Assembly (NCBI GenBank): GCA_017399175.1
Contig: JAFQEE010000018.1
Location: 24,000 to 87,999, forward strand
Length of the DNA stretch: 64,000 bases
Direction of reading: 5' to 3'
Source of the DNA: Clostridia bacterium
GTDB taxonomy: Bacteria > Bacillota > Clostridia > Oscillospirales > Acutalibacteraceae
The position numbers and the translations under genes were made by a program. This document shows, piece after piece, positions 25,214 through 33,018 of the stretch; position 1 is the stretch's first letter; the number at the start of each line of letters is the position of its first letter. Below the pieces are notes generated by a model. It made no database searches and had not been told where the DNA came from. It saw only the letters and a program-made list of their open reading frames with translations.

Positions 25214-26812
25214 ATGGGTTGGATTAAAGAAAATATCAACTTAATGTCTAAAGAAGAAATATTATATGATACCGACAACATTCAAAGAGACAGCGAAGGC
25301 AATTACTTAATTGACATTGCCTATCGTCGAGTTTCAACCGAAAAACAATCTTTAGATGGATTTGGTCTTGACAGCCAATTGGAGAAGATTAAGGCTTGTT
25401 GCAGAAAAAACGATTCAACTGCTTGTATCCTTATAACTGACGACGGTTTTACAGGAACAGTTATGGAACGTCCTGGTATGGACTGTTTTATTAAACGTCT
25501 TACTGACTTTAACAGAGGTTTGACTAAAATTCGTATTCGTAGATTGATTGTGCCAAGAATGGATAGATTAGGTCGAGACATTGTTGGTATGTTGAGTTTC
25601 ATCAATGATTACATTTTACCTAAAGGTGGCACAAAATCGACTGTTAATGAAAATCGATACCTTGTTGAATTTATATCAGAAGAAGAAAGTAACATCAGGA
25701 TTGTTACAACAGAAAATGGTGAATTGGACCCTACTTCTCACCTTTTAATTGTTATTTTCTCATTGCTTGCTGATTTGGACAGAAAAGCTATTCTCCGAAA
25801 GTTCCGTTCAGGTAAAGCACAAAGGGTTGCAAGTGGTTATCCTTTAGGTGGTGGCAATGTTCCGTATGGCTACCGATATGTTGAAAACACTAAGGACAAA
25901 AAAGGTAATTATGAGACAATTCCTGAACAGAAAGAAAAATTTCTTGAAGCAAGAAGGCTGTTCGTTGAGGAGCACCTCCCACCTGCTACCATTGCAGAGG
26001 AGTTGAATCTTTCTACTGAAAGACTCGTTACTCAGATGCTCAAACGCAGAACTTATCTTAATATATTAACTTACAATGGCGTTGAGTATCCCGGACATTT
26101 TGAACCATTCATAACAGAAGAACAATGGCAGGAACAACAAGATGAATTTGAACGCAGAAGTCGAGCACGTTGTGATACAACCTATATGCTTACTGGGTTA
26201 GTGTACTGCGGCAACTGTGGTGCAAAGTTCAGATATCAAAAAGAATCCGCAACAGGTAATGTGAAACTTTCTTGTTATTCGAAAGAACATTCTCACGCTA
26301 AAAGACATCTTGTCAAAGACCCTAACTGTCCAAATAAAACACGCTATTATGCAAAAGATATCGAGGATATTGTAATTCGTGAGCTGTTTCGTTTGTCATA
26401 TATAAATCAAGACAACAAAAAGACAATAACTGACTTTGATATTATCTCTTCACTTGAAAAGGAAATTGAAAAAAATCAAAAAGCATTGAACAAGGCAACA
26501 ATGGAATACGCTATGTCCGATACTGACAGTGCAAAAGGCAAGGCATATGCTGCTACCATCGACAGGTTGTCAGATGAGATTGAACGACTTGTTTCACAAG
26601 TAAAAAGTGAACGAGAGAAAAGAAATATTAAACGAAAAATCGAAAAGACAAAATCAACAATTAAAAATATCGCTGATGCCTGGCCTCACATGACGGATGA
26701 AGAAAAACGAACAGTCTGTCGAGAAGTAATTGACCGAATCGTGATTACTCATACCGACGGTGACCCTGAAATCAGCATACATTTTCACCTTGAACAATAC
26801 CTAAACAAATAA
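25214..26812 (+). CDS. Large serine recombinase at sigG junction
   Basis: A 532-residue site-specific recombinase. The N-terminal catalytic domain has YRRVSTEKQSLDGFGLDSQ (Ser nucleophile), DDGFTGTVMERPGM and PRMDRLGRD. The recombinase domain follows (LGGGNVPYGYRYVE), then the zinc ribbon CGNCGAKFRYQ, a coiled coil (about residues 405-490) and a short tail. It ends about 20 bp before the sigG junction, the normal place for an integrase next to its att site. It appears intact. A recombinase of this size and type excises skin in C. difficile sigK; a similar role here is inference. Confidence 0.92.
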   Translation: MGWIKENINLMSKEEILYDTDNIQRDSEGNYLIDIAYRRVSTEKQSLDGFGLDSQLEKIKACCRKNDSTACILITDDGFTGTVMERPGMDCFIKRLTDFNRGLTKIRIRRLIVPRMDRLGRDIVGMLSFINDYILPKGGTKSTVNENRYLVEFISEEESNIRIVTTENGELDPTSHLLIVIFSLLADLDRKAILRKFRSGKAQRVASGYPLGGGNVPYGYRYVENTKDKKGNYETIPEQKEKFLEARRLFVEEHLPPATIAEELNLSTERLVTQMLKRRTYLNILTYNGVEYPGHFEPFITEEQWQEQQDEFERRSRARCDTTYMLTGLVYCGNCGAKFRYQKESATGNVKLSCYSKEHSHAKRHLVKDPNCPNKTRYYAKDIEDIVIRELFRLSYINQDNKKTITDFDIISSLEKEIEKNQKALNKATMEYAMSDTDSAKGKAYAATIDRLSDEIERLVSQVKSEREKRNIKRKIEKTKSTIKNIADAWPHMTDEEKRTVCREVIDRIVITHTDGDPEISIHFHLEQYLNK

Positions 26813-26848
26813 TTATTACTATAATTTCGCCTGACATATACCATTCCG
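26813..26848. other. Putative attachment site junction in sigG
   Basis: Between the recombinase stop and ATG 26849 the sigG frame is open from 26825 and reads FRLTYTIPM, recognisable from Thr-Tyr (26834) onward as the conserved STYAVPM of SigG. An in-frame TAA at 26822-26824 lies left of that. The crossover must lie near 26,825-26,840; the core dinucleotide cannot be fixed without the other end. Confidence 0.55.
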
Positions 26849-27328
26849 ATGATTATCGGTGAAATCAGGCGGTATTTGAGGGACTATAATCCTATTCGTG
26901 TGAGCCGTTCATTAAGGGACACAGCGTATCACGCTATGCAGATAAAGGAGCGAATTCAGAATACTCTCGGGCGAGATGCCACTATCGAGGAAATTGCAAA
27001 AGAAATGGAAATTGAGCCTGTGAATGTGATTATCGCTCTTGAGGCTATTGTTGAGCCGATTTCACTTTATGAGCCTGTTTATTCCGACGGTGGTGACACC
27101 ATTTATGTTATGGACCAGGTGGGAAGCTCGGAAAGTGACGAGGACTGGCTTTATGAAATTGCCATAAAAGAGGCTATAAATAATTTAAGTGACCGTGAAA
27201 AACAGATTTTAAATCTTCGTTTTATGCAGGGTAAAACTCAAATGGAAGTGGCTCAGGAAGTGGGTATTAGTCAGGCACAGGTCAGCCGTCTTGAAAAAGG
27301 TGCTATAAAAAAAGTGAAAGAATTTTGA
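26849..27328 (+). CDS. sigG: sigG 3' part (forespore sigma factor, interrupted)
   Basis: This open part encodes the SigG C-terminal 159 residues: MIIGEIRRYLRDYNPIRVSRSLRD, then region 3, DREKQILNLRFMQGKTQMEVAQEVGISQAQVSRLEKGA of region 4.2, closely as in B. subtilis SigG. The conserved residues just before, TYTIP, are still present from 26834. The N-terminal half with region 2.1-2.3 is absent, so the fragment could not bind core RNA polymerase alone. The ATG at 26849 is an internal Met and lacks a ribosome site. The rest is expected beyond the left end of the window. Downstream ylmC/ymxH is the usual neighbour of sigG. Confidence 0.85.
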   Translation: MIIGEIRRYLRDYNPIRVSRSLRDTAYHAMQIKERIQNTLGRDATIEEIAKEMEIEPVNVIIALEAIVEPISLYEPVYSDGGDTIYVMDQVGSSESDEDWLYEIAIKEAINNLSDREKQILNLRFMQGKTQMEVAQEVGISQAQVSRLEKGAIKKVKEF

Positions 27329-27374
27329 AACAATAATCCTTATATGTTACTCTTATATATAAGGAGTGAATATT

Positions 27375-27743
27375 ATGAAAAAAGCATTTGTACTAATAAC
27401 ATTATTCTTTATGCTTATGACAATACTTGTCGGCTGTTCATCATCAAATGACAATTATGTAGTATTATCCGTTATCGGTACAGATGGTGAACCCATTAGC
27501 GGAATATCTGTTTACGAAGAAAGGTATCCCGACGGACGCGAAATTTTTCCGGGACCAACAATTGGAAAAACCGATAGAAACGGTAAACTTAAATGGAACA
27601 CCGAAAAAATCGGAGAACAAAATCTGACTGTGGGGTATTTCAATTCAGCAGAGCAAATTGAATATATGACAGTTCCGATTACCATTACAAAAGACGATAT
27701 AAACCAACACAGAGAAAAGAATATTGTCTATACTCCACAGTAA
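27375..27743 (+). CDS. Putative lipoprotein
   Basis: A 122-residue protein with an N-terminal lipoprotein signal: MKKAFVLITLFFMLMTILVGC, Cys21 being the lipidation site. The mature part is a short beta-rich domain (VVLSVIGTDGEPISGISVYEERYPDGREIF, GKTDRNGKLKWNT) resembling a Cna-B/prealbumin-like fold. No specific family was recognised. The ATG at 27375 is 9 bp after AAGGAG; an in-frame GTG at 27366 is too close. It lies between sigG and ylmC/ymxH, perhaps on their transcript. Confidence 0.75.
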   Translation: MKKAFVLITLFFMLMTILVGCSSSNDNYVVLSVIGTDGEPISGISVYEERYPDGREIFPGPTIGKTDRNGKLKWNTEKIGEQNLTVGYFNSAEQIEYMTVPITITKDDINQHREKNIVYTPQ

Positions 27744-27785
27744 TAAAAAAGACACCTGCTAAATAAAATTAACGGGGGTGTTTTT

Positions 27786-28085
27786 ATGAACTGTTGCATA
27801 ACTGATATGCGTGAAAAGGAAGTAATCAATTTAAAAGACGGGTGTCGGATTGGTAATGTCTGTGATGTGGAATTCGACACTTGTTCAGGTACGATTGTTT
27901 CCATTATTATTTTTGGCAGAGGAAAGGCTTTCGGACTTTTAGGCAGAGGTGAGGACATAAAGATATGTTGGAATGACATCAAGGTTATCGGTGACGACAC
28001 AATCCTTGTTGATGCCACAATTCCCGAAAATTGTCGGTATAACACAAAGGAAAATATGTTTGATTCTCTTTTCCGACACAAATAA
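27786..28085 (+). CDS. YlmC/YmxH family sporulation protein
   Basis: A 99-residue PRC-barrel protein of the YlmC/YmxH family: DMREKEVINLKDGCRIGNVCDVEFD, then GKAFGLLGRGEDIKICWNDIKVIGDDTILVD. Members are conserved in spore formers; the biochemical role is not established. The ribosome site lies in the 3' arm of a hairpin (about 27749-27782), so access to it may be influenced by that structure. Placement shortly after sigG matches other clostridia and supports the identity of the sigG fragment. Confidence 0.85.
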   Translation: MNCCITDMREKEVINLKDGCRIGNVCDVEFDTCSGTIVSIIIFGRGKAFGLLGRGEDIKICWNDIKVIGDDTILVDATIPENCRYNTKENMFDSLFRHK

Positions 28086-28092
28086 CCCATAC

Positions 28093-28121
28093 TTGAAATG
28101 GAAAAACATATGTGATACAAT
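28093..28121 (+). promoter_or_regulatory. Promoter of zapA operon
   Basis: TTGAAA and TACAAT are separated by 17 bp, 42 bp before the zapA start. Confidence 0.55.
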
Positions 28122-28162
28122 AGAAAAAAGTATACATTTATTGTATCGGGGTGTAAAAATCA

Positions 28163-28537
28163 ATGGATAATAAAGTTAAACTTACTATTCGTGGCACAAA
28201 TTTCTATATCAATACTGATGAAAGTGTTAATTATACAAAGGCACTCGGTAAAGTGATTGATAACAGACTTAACGAACTTCTTGATAACAACTATCGTCTT
28301 TCATTTAGTCAGGCGACTATTCTTGTTGCCCTTGAAATGGCTGACGCAAAGGCTAAAGCTGAAAAGGAAATCAAGGAGTTACGCGAACAGATGAAGGGTT
28401 ATCTTGACGATTCAGCAAAAGCAAAGAGTGAACGCGATTACTATAAGCGTGAAAATGAACGAATCAAGACTGAAGCGAAATTCAAGAACGACCAGATAAA
28501 TCTTTTCGCAAACAGTAAGAATAACGATGATGAATAA
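28163..28537 (+). CDS. zapA: Cell division protein ZapA
   Basis: A 124-residue ZapA. The N-terminal domain NKVKLTIRGTNFYINTDESVNYTKALGKVIDNRL is the family signature, followed by VALEMADAKAKAEKEI and a long coiled coil (residues 65-110). It stabilises FtsZ filaments at midcell. It overlaps the U32 peptidase gene by 11 bp (28527-28537). This zapA-U32 pairing is conserved in clostridia. A vegetative promoter lies at 28093-28121. Confidence 0.9.
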   Translation: MDNKVKLTIRGTNFYINTDESVNYTKALGKVIDNRLNELLDNNYRLSFSQATILVALEMADAKAKAEKEIKELREQMKGYLDDSAKAKSERDYYKRENERIKTEAKFKNDQINLFANSKNNDDE

Positions 28538-30557
28538 AATTGAAATATTGGCTCCCGTCGGGAATGCCGAAAATCTTAAGGCTGCTGTGCTTTCAGGGGC
28601 AGATGCAGTTTATTTTGGCTTAGGCAATTTTAATGCCAGAAGAAATGCACAGAACTTTACTTTTGACACAGCAAAAGAAGCAATAGAATACTGCCACAGT
28701 AGGGGTGTTAAGGTACATATTACGCTTAACACCCTTATTAAGGATACAGAAATCAAGGACGCAGTTGAAACAGTTAAGGCTGTATGCCAAATGGGTGCTG
28801 ATGCGATTATTGTGCAGGATTTAGGTCTTGCGAAGATTATTAAAACTGTTTGTCCCCATATTGAAATTCACGCATCAACTCAAATGACTGTGGGTACTTT
28901 AGAAGGACTTTATGAACTAAAAAAACTTGGATTCAGCAGAGCAGTTTTACCGCGAGAATTGAGTTATGACGAGATAAAATATCTTTGTGAGCACTCCCCT
29001 GTTGACCTTGAGGTGTTTATTCACGGTGCACTTTGTATGTGCGTTTCGGGTCAATGCCTTATGAGTGCTTTTCTCGGTTCACGAAGCGGTAATCGCGGAC
29101 TTTGTGCCCAGCCTTGCCGATTACCTTTTAAGGTGCAGAAAGGTACGGGACACGATTTGAGTCTTAAGGACTTGTCCCTGATTGAGCATATTCCCGAACT
29201 CTCCCGAATGGGTGTTTGCTCATTTAAAATCGAAGGCAGGATGAAGCGACCTGAATATGTAAGTGCTGTTGTTTCTGCCTGTAAAAAATCCGTAAATGAC
29301 AATTACACTTCACTTGTCCGAAAAGATTTGGCTGATTTGTTCTCCCGTTCAGGGTTTACTGACGGATATTATGAAAATATGCTCGGTCGCGATATGTTTG
29401 GGTATCGTGAAAAGGAAAATGTGCAGTCTGCTACAAAGGAACTTTTCGCAAAATACGCTTCGATTTATGAAAAAGAGCAAGCAAGATTTAATGTAAAATT
29501 CACATTCTCGGGTAAAATCGGTGAAAATGCTACTCTTACAGCAGAGTGTAACGGACATACTGTTTCCGTACAAAGTGAAATGCTTTGCGAAGCACCTATA
29601 AACCGACCGATTGCAGTTGAAAGAGTAAAGGATGCACTTTCAAAATGCGGTGGTGCACAGTTCAATGCAGAAAGTGTTGAAATTTTAGGTGATGTTGACT
29701 ATTCACTTCCTGTTTCGGCACTTAATTCCATGAGAAGAAATGTCCTTGAACAATTACAGAACGAAATTATGGGTAAAGTTGAGCGAAAAATCTGTCCTGC
29801 TCCACTTCCAACAAACATTATTTCACGAAATGAACGAAAATACTATTGCCGATTTGACAATATAAATCAAATTCCCGATAATATTGATGCTGATTTGATT
29901 TTTGTGCCTTTAGGTAGTGATGACAAAATCATAAAAGACAGAAAATACGGTGTTGAACTGCCTCACGGTATGTTCGGTAACGGTAAAAAGGTTGAAGAAA
30001 TGCTTAAAAAATCTTCTGCTACACATTGTCTTTGTCACACTCTTGATGCTGTTGCTGTTGCGAAAAAATGCAACAAAACTGTTGTTGGTTCACCGTCACT
30101 TAATGTGTTCAATTCCCATTCAATGGATATGGCAAAGGATATGAGAATAAGTGAAGTGATTGTTTCCAACGAATGTACTATTGAGAATTTCAGGAAAATT
30201 TCTGCACCTATCCCAAAGGGAATTACGGTTTATGGTAAAACTCCTCTTATGCTTACTCGTAACTGTCCTGTAAAAAACGGAAAAAGCTGCAAAGAATGTG
30301 GTCGAGAGAGTGAAATCACCGACAGAATGGGTATTAAATTCCCTGTAAGGTGCTTTATGGGATACTCGGAAATTCTTAATTCACGACCCATATATATGGG
30401 CGACAGAATGGGTGAAATCCCTGAATGTGACATTATGTTTTTCAACTTTACGACTGAAACAAAACAAGAAGTTGCAGATGTAATTTCTGCTTATATTCAA
30501 GAAAAAAGCCCTCAGGGTGAATTCACACGAGGACTTTTATACAGAGGTGTTGAATAA
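28527..30557 (+). CDS. U32 family peptidase (collagenase-like)
   Basis: A 676-residue U32 protein: N-terminal LAPVGNAENLKAAVLSGADAVYFGL, GVKVHITLNTLI, EIHASTQMTVGTLEG, and the family core ELEVFIHGALCMCVSGQCLMSAFLG, with SGNRGLCAQPCRLPF and SFKIEGRMKRPEYVS. Members act in tRNA/rRNA hydroxylation (TrhP/RlhA) or are named peptidases; this longer C-terminally extended type resembles RlhA. C-terminal Cys pairs (NCPVKNGKSCKECGR) may bind a metal cluster. ATG 28527 or 28530 is the start. It overlaps zapA and is followed by dut, whose ATG overlaps its stop. Confidence 0.88.
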   Translation: MMNKIEILAPVGNAENLKAAVLSGADAVYFGLGNFNARRNAQNFTFDTAKEAIEYCHSRGVKVHITLNTLIKDTEIKDAVETVKAVCQMGADAIIVQDLGLAKIIKTVCPHIEIHASTQMTVGTLEGLYELKKLGFSRAVLPRELSYDEIKYLCEHSPVDLEVFIHGALCMCVSGQCLMSAFLGSRSGNRGLCAQPCRLPFKVQKGTGHDLSLKDLSLIEHIPELSRMGVCSFKIEGRMKRPEYVSAVVSACKKSVNDNYTSLVRKDLADLFSRSGFTDGYYENMLGRDMFGYREKENVQSATKELFAKYASIYEKEQARFNVKFTFSGKIGENATLTAECNGHTVSVQSEMLCEAPINRPIAVERVKDALSKCGGAQFNAESVEILGDVDYSLPVSALNSMRRNVLEQLQNEIMGKVERKICPAPLPTNIISRNERKYYCRFDNINQIPDNIDADLIFVPLGSDDKIIKDRKYGVELPHGMFGNGKKVEEMLKKSSATHCLCHTLDAVAVAKKCNKTVVGSPSLNVFNSHSMDMAKDMRISEVIVSNECTIENFRKISAPIPKGITVYGKTPLMLTRNCPVKNGKSCKECGRESEITDRMGIKFPVRCFMGYSEILNSRPIYMGDRMGEIPECDIMFFNFTTETKQEVADVISAYIQEKSPQGEFTRGLLYRGVE

Positions 30558-31000
30558 TGGAAATTTTAAAGATTAAAAAGATGCGAGAAAATGCAAAACT
30601 CCCCACACGAGGTACTGTGGGAAGTGCAGGAATGGATTTGTATGCTTGTATCCCAGAGCCCATAACTCTTAAAAAGGGTGACAAGGCTGTTATTCCGACG
30701 GGTATTGCAATCGGACTCGACGACCCGCATTATGCGGCTTTTGTGTATGCGAGAAGCGGACTTGCCATTAAACACGGAATCGGACTTTTGAATTCCGTTG
30801 GTGTTATTGACAGCGATTATCGTGGTGAAATCTGTGTGGGTGTTATTAAACAGACTGACCCTGAATACACAATCGAGCCATTTGAAAGAATTGCACAAAT
30901 GGTGATAAGCCCTGTTGAATTGCCACAAATCGTTGAGGTAGATGACCTTGACGAAACAGACAGAGGTGCAGGCGGATTCGGTTCAACAGGAACAAAGTAA
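30557..31000 (+). CDS. dut: dUTP diphosphatase
   Basis: A 147-residue trimeric dUTPase hydrolysing dUTP to dUMP and PPi. All five motifs are present: AGMDLYAC, YARSGLAIKHGIG, GVIDSDYRGEI, RIAQMVISPV and RGAGGFGSTG. The length is typical. The ATG overlaps the stop of the U32 gene by one base, and a strong terminator follows at 31002. It is the last gene of the zapA operon. Confidence 0.95.
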   Translation: MEILKIKKMRENAKLPTRGTVGSAGMDLYACIPEPITLKKGDKAVIPTGIAIGLDDPHYAAFVYARSGLAIKHGIGLLNSVGVIDSDYRGEICVGVIKQTDPEYTIEPFERIAQMVISPVELPQIVEVDDLDETDRGAGGFGSTGTK

Positions 31001-31001
31001 A

Positions 31002-31026
31002 AAAAGGCTCTTACGAGCCTTTTTTT
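31002..31026 (+). terminator. Intrinsic terminator after dut
   Basis: AAAAGGCTC pairs with GAGCCTTTT around TTAC and ends in a run of Ts, 2 bp after the dut stop. Confidence 0.9.
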
Positions 31027-31067
31027 AATGCGTAATGCGTAATTCGTAATGCGGAATTATTTAATCA

Positions 31068-31401
31068 ATAAATTATAATTTATCGGGGAGATTGGAAATT
31101 AAAATAGGAATAAAAACCTTGTAGGGTCGCTTCACGAAGCGACCGTTCCAAAGTGTGCTGAAACCTCATTCGGACGCTTCGTGAAGCGTCCCTACAAAGC
31201 AACCAATTAAATTATCTTGTAGGGGAGGGTCTCCGTGCCCTCCCGAACTTTTAATATGCACTTGCGGGCGAGCACGGAGACTCGCCCCTACATTCCAACC
31301 ATATTGGTTTTATTTTATAATTGCAACGCAGTTCCTTAATTTTGCACTTTGCGTTTTGCATTTTGCTCTTACCTCGACAAACTCCAATTTGTATAATAAA
31401 A
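31068..31401. repeat. Mosaic dispersed repeat, family A
   Basis: An intergenic element bounded by imperfect terminal inverted repeats: AATTATAATTTATCGGGGA at the left, GACAAACTCCAATTTGTAT at the right. It contains palindromes (GGTCGCTTCACGAAGCGACC, the TGTAGGGG...TCTCCGTGC... units) and a fixed spacer containing CAAAGTGTGCTGAAAC. It reads as the reverse complement of the copy at 57148 and shares modules with the one at 42692. There is no gene inside. Confidence 0.7.
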
Positions 31402-31422
31402 ACCAATAAATCTAAAATAGTT

Positions 31423-31665
31423 TTATTTTACTATTTCATACATATCCCCAGCTGTCTGTTTTGTTGCGTGTTCGGTGACATTTAAAACTTTATACTTTGT
31501 GATTTTTTCACCAAACTGGATTTCGAGAATGTCCCCTTCCTTTACATCGTAAGAGGCTTTTACGACTCTGCCACTAACAACAACATGACCAGCGTCACAT
31601 ACTTCATTGGCAACAGTTCGTCTTTTAATTATTCTTGATACTTTTAAAAATTTGTCTAATCTCAT
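31423..31665 (-). CDS. S4-domain RNA-binding protein (RqcP/YabO type)
   Basis: An 80-residue S4 protein: MRLDKFLKVSRIIKRRTVANEVCDAGHVVVSGRVVKASYDVKEGDILEI covers the whole S4 fold. RqcP (YabO) binds stalled 50S subunits with RqcH in ribosome quality control. Its position in the mazG-spoVB-hup neighbourhood matches the yabM-yabN-yabO order of Bacillus, supporting that orthology, although HU is inserted here. Beyond the S4 domain there is only a short tail. Confidence 0.85.
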   Translation of the reverse strand: MRLDKFLKVSRIIKRRTVANEVCDAGHVVVSGRVVKASYDVKEGDILEIQFGEKITKYKVLNVTEHATKQTAGDMYEIVK

Positions 31666-31714
31666 AATTGCTCACTTTTTACAACTCTAAATTTTATAAT
31701 ACGCACAGCGTATT

Positions 31715-31830
31715 TCATAGTAAAACTATTTCATATCTCACAAAAGATATTTCATAAATTCTATATAGAATTTATTTCATTAAATGAAATATTTAATAAA
31801 CATGAAATAAACTCCTTGCGGAGTTTGTTA
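31715..31830. repeat. Hairpin-chain repeat, family B (divergent copy)
   Basis: Short AT-rich palindromes (TAGT/ACTA, AAATTCTATATAGAATTT) are separated by the linker ATTTCAT, ending in AAACTCC/GGAGTTT. It has the same construction as the copies at 55879, 57476 and 63688, but with different palindromes. It lies between the S4 gene and hup. Confidence 0.55.
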
Positions 31831-31862
31831 TTAAAAAACAAGGGTCGCTGTTGGCGACCCCA
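31830..31862 (-). terminator. Intrinsic terminator of hup
   Basis: GGGTCGCC pairs with GCGACCC (minus strand) and is followed by TTGTTTTTTAAT, 20 bp after the HU stop. Confidence 0.8.
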
Positions 31863-31881
31863 ATTTTTTGCGATTGTGTGA

Positions 31882-32154
31882 TTATTTAACAGCTGCTTTG
31901 AGTGCTGCGCCTGCTTTGAATGCAGGAACCTTTGTTGCAGGAACTGTCATTGTTTCGCCTGTTCTTGGGTTACGAGCTGTCTTTTCTGCTCTTTCACGAA
32001 CTTCAAATGTACCAAAGCCGATAAGCTGAACTTTGTCACCATTCTTGAGTGCGTCTGTAACTGATGCGAAAACTGCTGCTACTGCTGCGTCAGCGTCTTT
32101 CTTTGAAATGCCTGCTTTAGCTGCTACTGCTGCTACGAGTTCTGTTTTGTTCAT
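31882..32154 (-). CDS. hup: HU family DNA-binding protein
   Basis: A 90-residue histone-like protein: MNKTELVAAVAAKAGISKKDADAAVAAV, GFGTFEVRERAEKTARNPRTGETMTVPATKVPAFKAGAALK. The proline-tipped beta arm (RNPRTGE) intercalates into bent DNA. It is the full usual length. AGGAGG precedes the ATG. The gene is separately terminated and lies 38 bp after mazG. Confidence 0.95.
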   Translation of the reverse strand: MNKTELVAAVAAKAGISKKDADAAVAAVFASVTDALKNGDKVQLIGFGTFEVRERAEKTARNPRTGETMTVPATKVPAFKAGAALKAAVK

Positions 32155-32191
32155 TTTTGTATTCCTCCAAAAAATTTTTATCTTTTTTATT

Positions 32192-33001
32192 TTAAAAAGA
32201 ACCTTTGTCCTTTTTAGCCAAATCCCATAACTTGTCCAATGTAGCCAAGTCTGTATTTTTCATATCCAAGCCCTGTTCACTTGCCATTTTTTCGACCTTA
32301 CTGAAACGGTCAATAAACTTGTCCGTTGAGTTTGTAAGTGCTTCTTCACTATCAACCTTCACAAATCGTGATACATTGACAACGGAGAAAAGCAAGTCGC
32401 CAAGCTCCTCGTGGATATTTTCCTGATTGCCCTCTTTGTATGCTTGTTTTAATTCAAGAAGTTCCTCGCTGATTTTATCGAAAGCACCGTCAGCATTGTC
32501 CCAGTCAAAGCCAACTTTGGATGCCTTTTTCTGTACCTTATCGGCACGCATAAGTGCGGGGAATTCACGAGGAATTGAAAGCATTGATTCAGTCTGACTT
32601 TTCTGCTGTTTTGTACGCTTTTTGATAATGTCCCAATTTTCAAGCACCTGTTCACTCGTAGTGGCATTAACATCACCGAAAACATGTGGATGACGCTCAA
32701 TCATCTTTTTGCAGATATCATCGGCAACATCCTTTAATTCGAATGCTCCCTTTTCACGCTCAATCTGTGTGTGGAAAACAACCTGTAACAAAACATCACC
32801 AAGTTCCTCCAACAGCATATCCTTATCGTCCTTATTGATGGCTTCAATAACCTCATAAGTTTCTTCAAGGAAATCACGACGGATTGACTTGTGGTCCTGT
32901 TCCCTATCCCAAGGACAACCCTCAGGTGAACGAAGGATTTCCACAATATCAATTAAGTCATTTATATCGTAGTGTTCTTTGAACTGAAAATTATCAATCA
33001 T
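32192..33001 (-). CDS. mazG: MazG nucleoside triphosphate pyrophosphohydrolase
   Basis: A 269-residue two-domain MazG removing PPi from NTPs. The first domain has RSPEGCPWDREQDHKSIRRDFLEETYEVIEAI and LEELGDVLLQVVFH. The second has FDKISEELLELKQAYKEG and EELGDLLFSVVNV. EExxE-(12-28)-ExxD acidic ligands are complete in both. It lies between the spoVB-like gene and hup, close to the yab gene order of Bacillus. Confidence 0.93.
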   Translation of the reverse strand: MIDNFQFKEHYDINDLIDIVEILRSPEGCPWDREQDHKSIRRDFLEETYEVIEAINKDDKDMLLEELGDVLLQVVFHTQIEREKGAFELKDVADDICKKMIERHPHVFGDVNATTSEQVLENWDIIKKRTKQQKSQTESMLSIPREFPALMRADKVQKKASKVGFDWDNADGAFDKISEELLELKQAYKEGNQENIHEELGDLLFSVVNVSRFVKVDSEEALTNSTDKFIDRFSKVEKMASEQGLDMKNTDLATLDKLWDLAKKDKGSF

Positions 33002-33018
33002 AACTGTTCCCTTTCATT

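Larger units (their letters stand above)
1..26830. mobile_element. Right part of an integrative element/genomic island interrupting sigG
   Basis: A large serine recombinase gene ends at 26812, and sigG coding sequence starts abruptly about 20 bp later in conserved sigma region 2. No sigG 5' half occurs to the left in this window. Everything from 1 to about 26,830 is accessory in character: relaxase, two large serine recombinases, tnpV, IS200, resistance-type enzymes, NACHT and STAND NTPases and several decayed genes. The left end is not in the window, so the size is unknown and the interval may be a composite of several insertions. The boundary near 26,830 is seen in the sequence; the single-element reading is inference. 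Confidence 0.55.

Noticed and set aside
31026-31067. GTAATGCG/GTAATTCG tandem units as a CRISPR-like array
   Set aside because: Units are too short and irregular, without spacers or cas genes.
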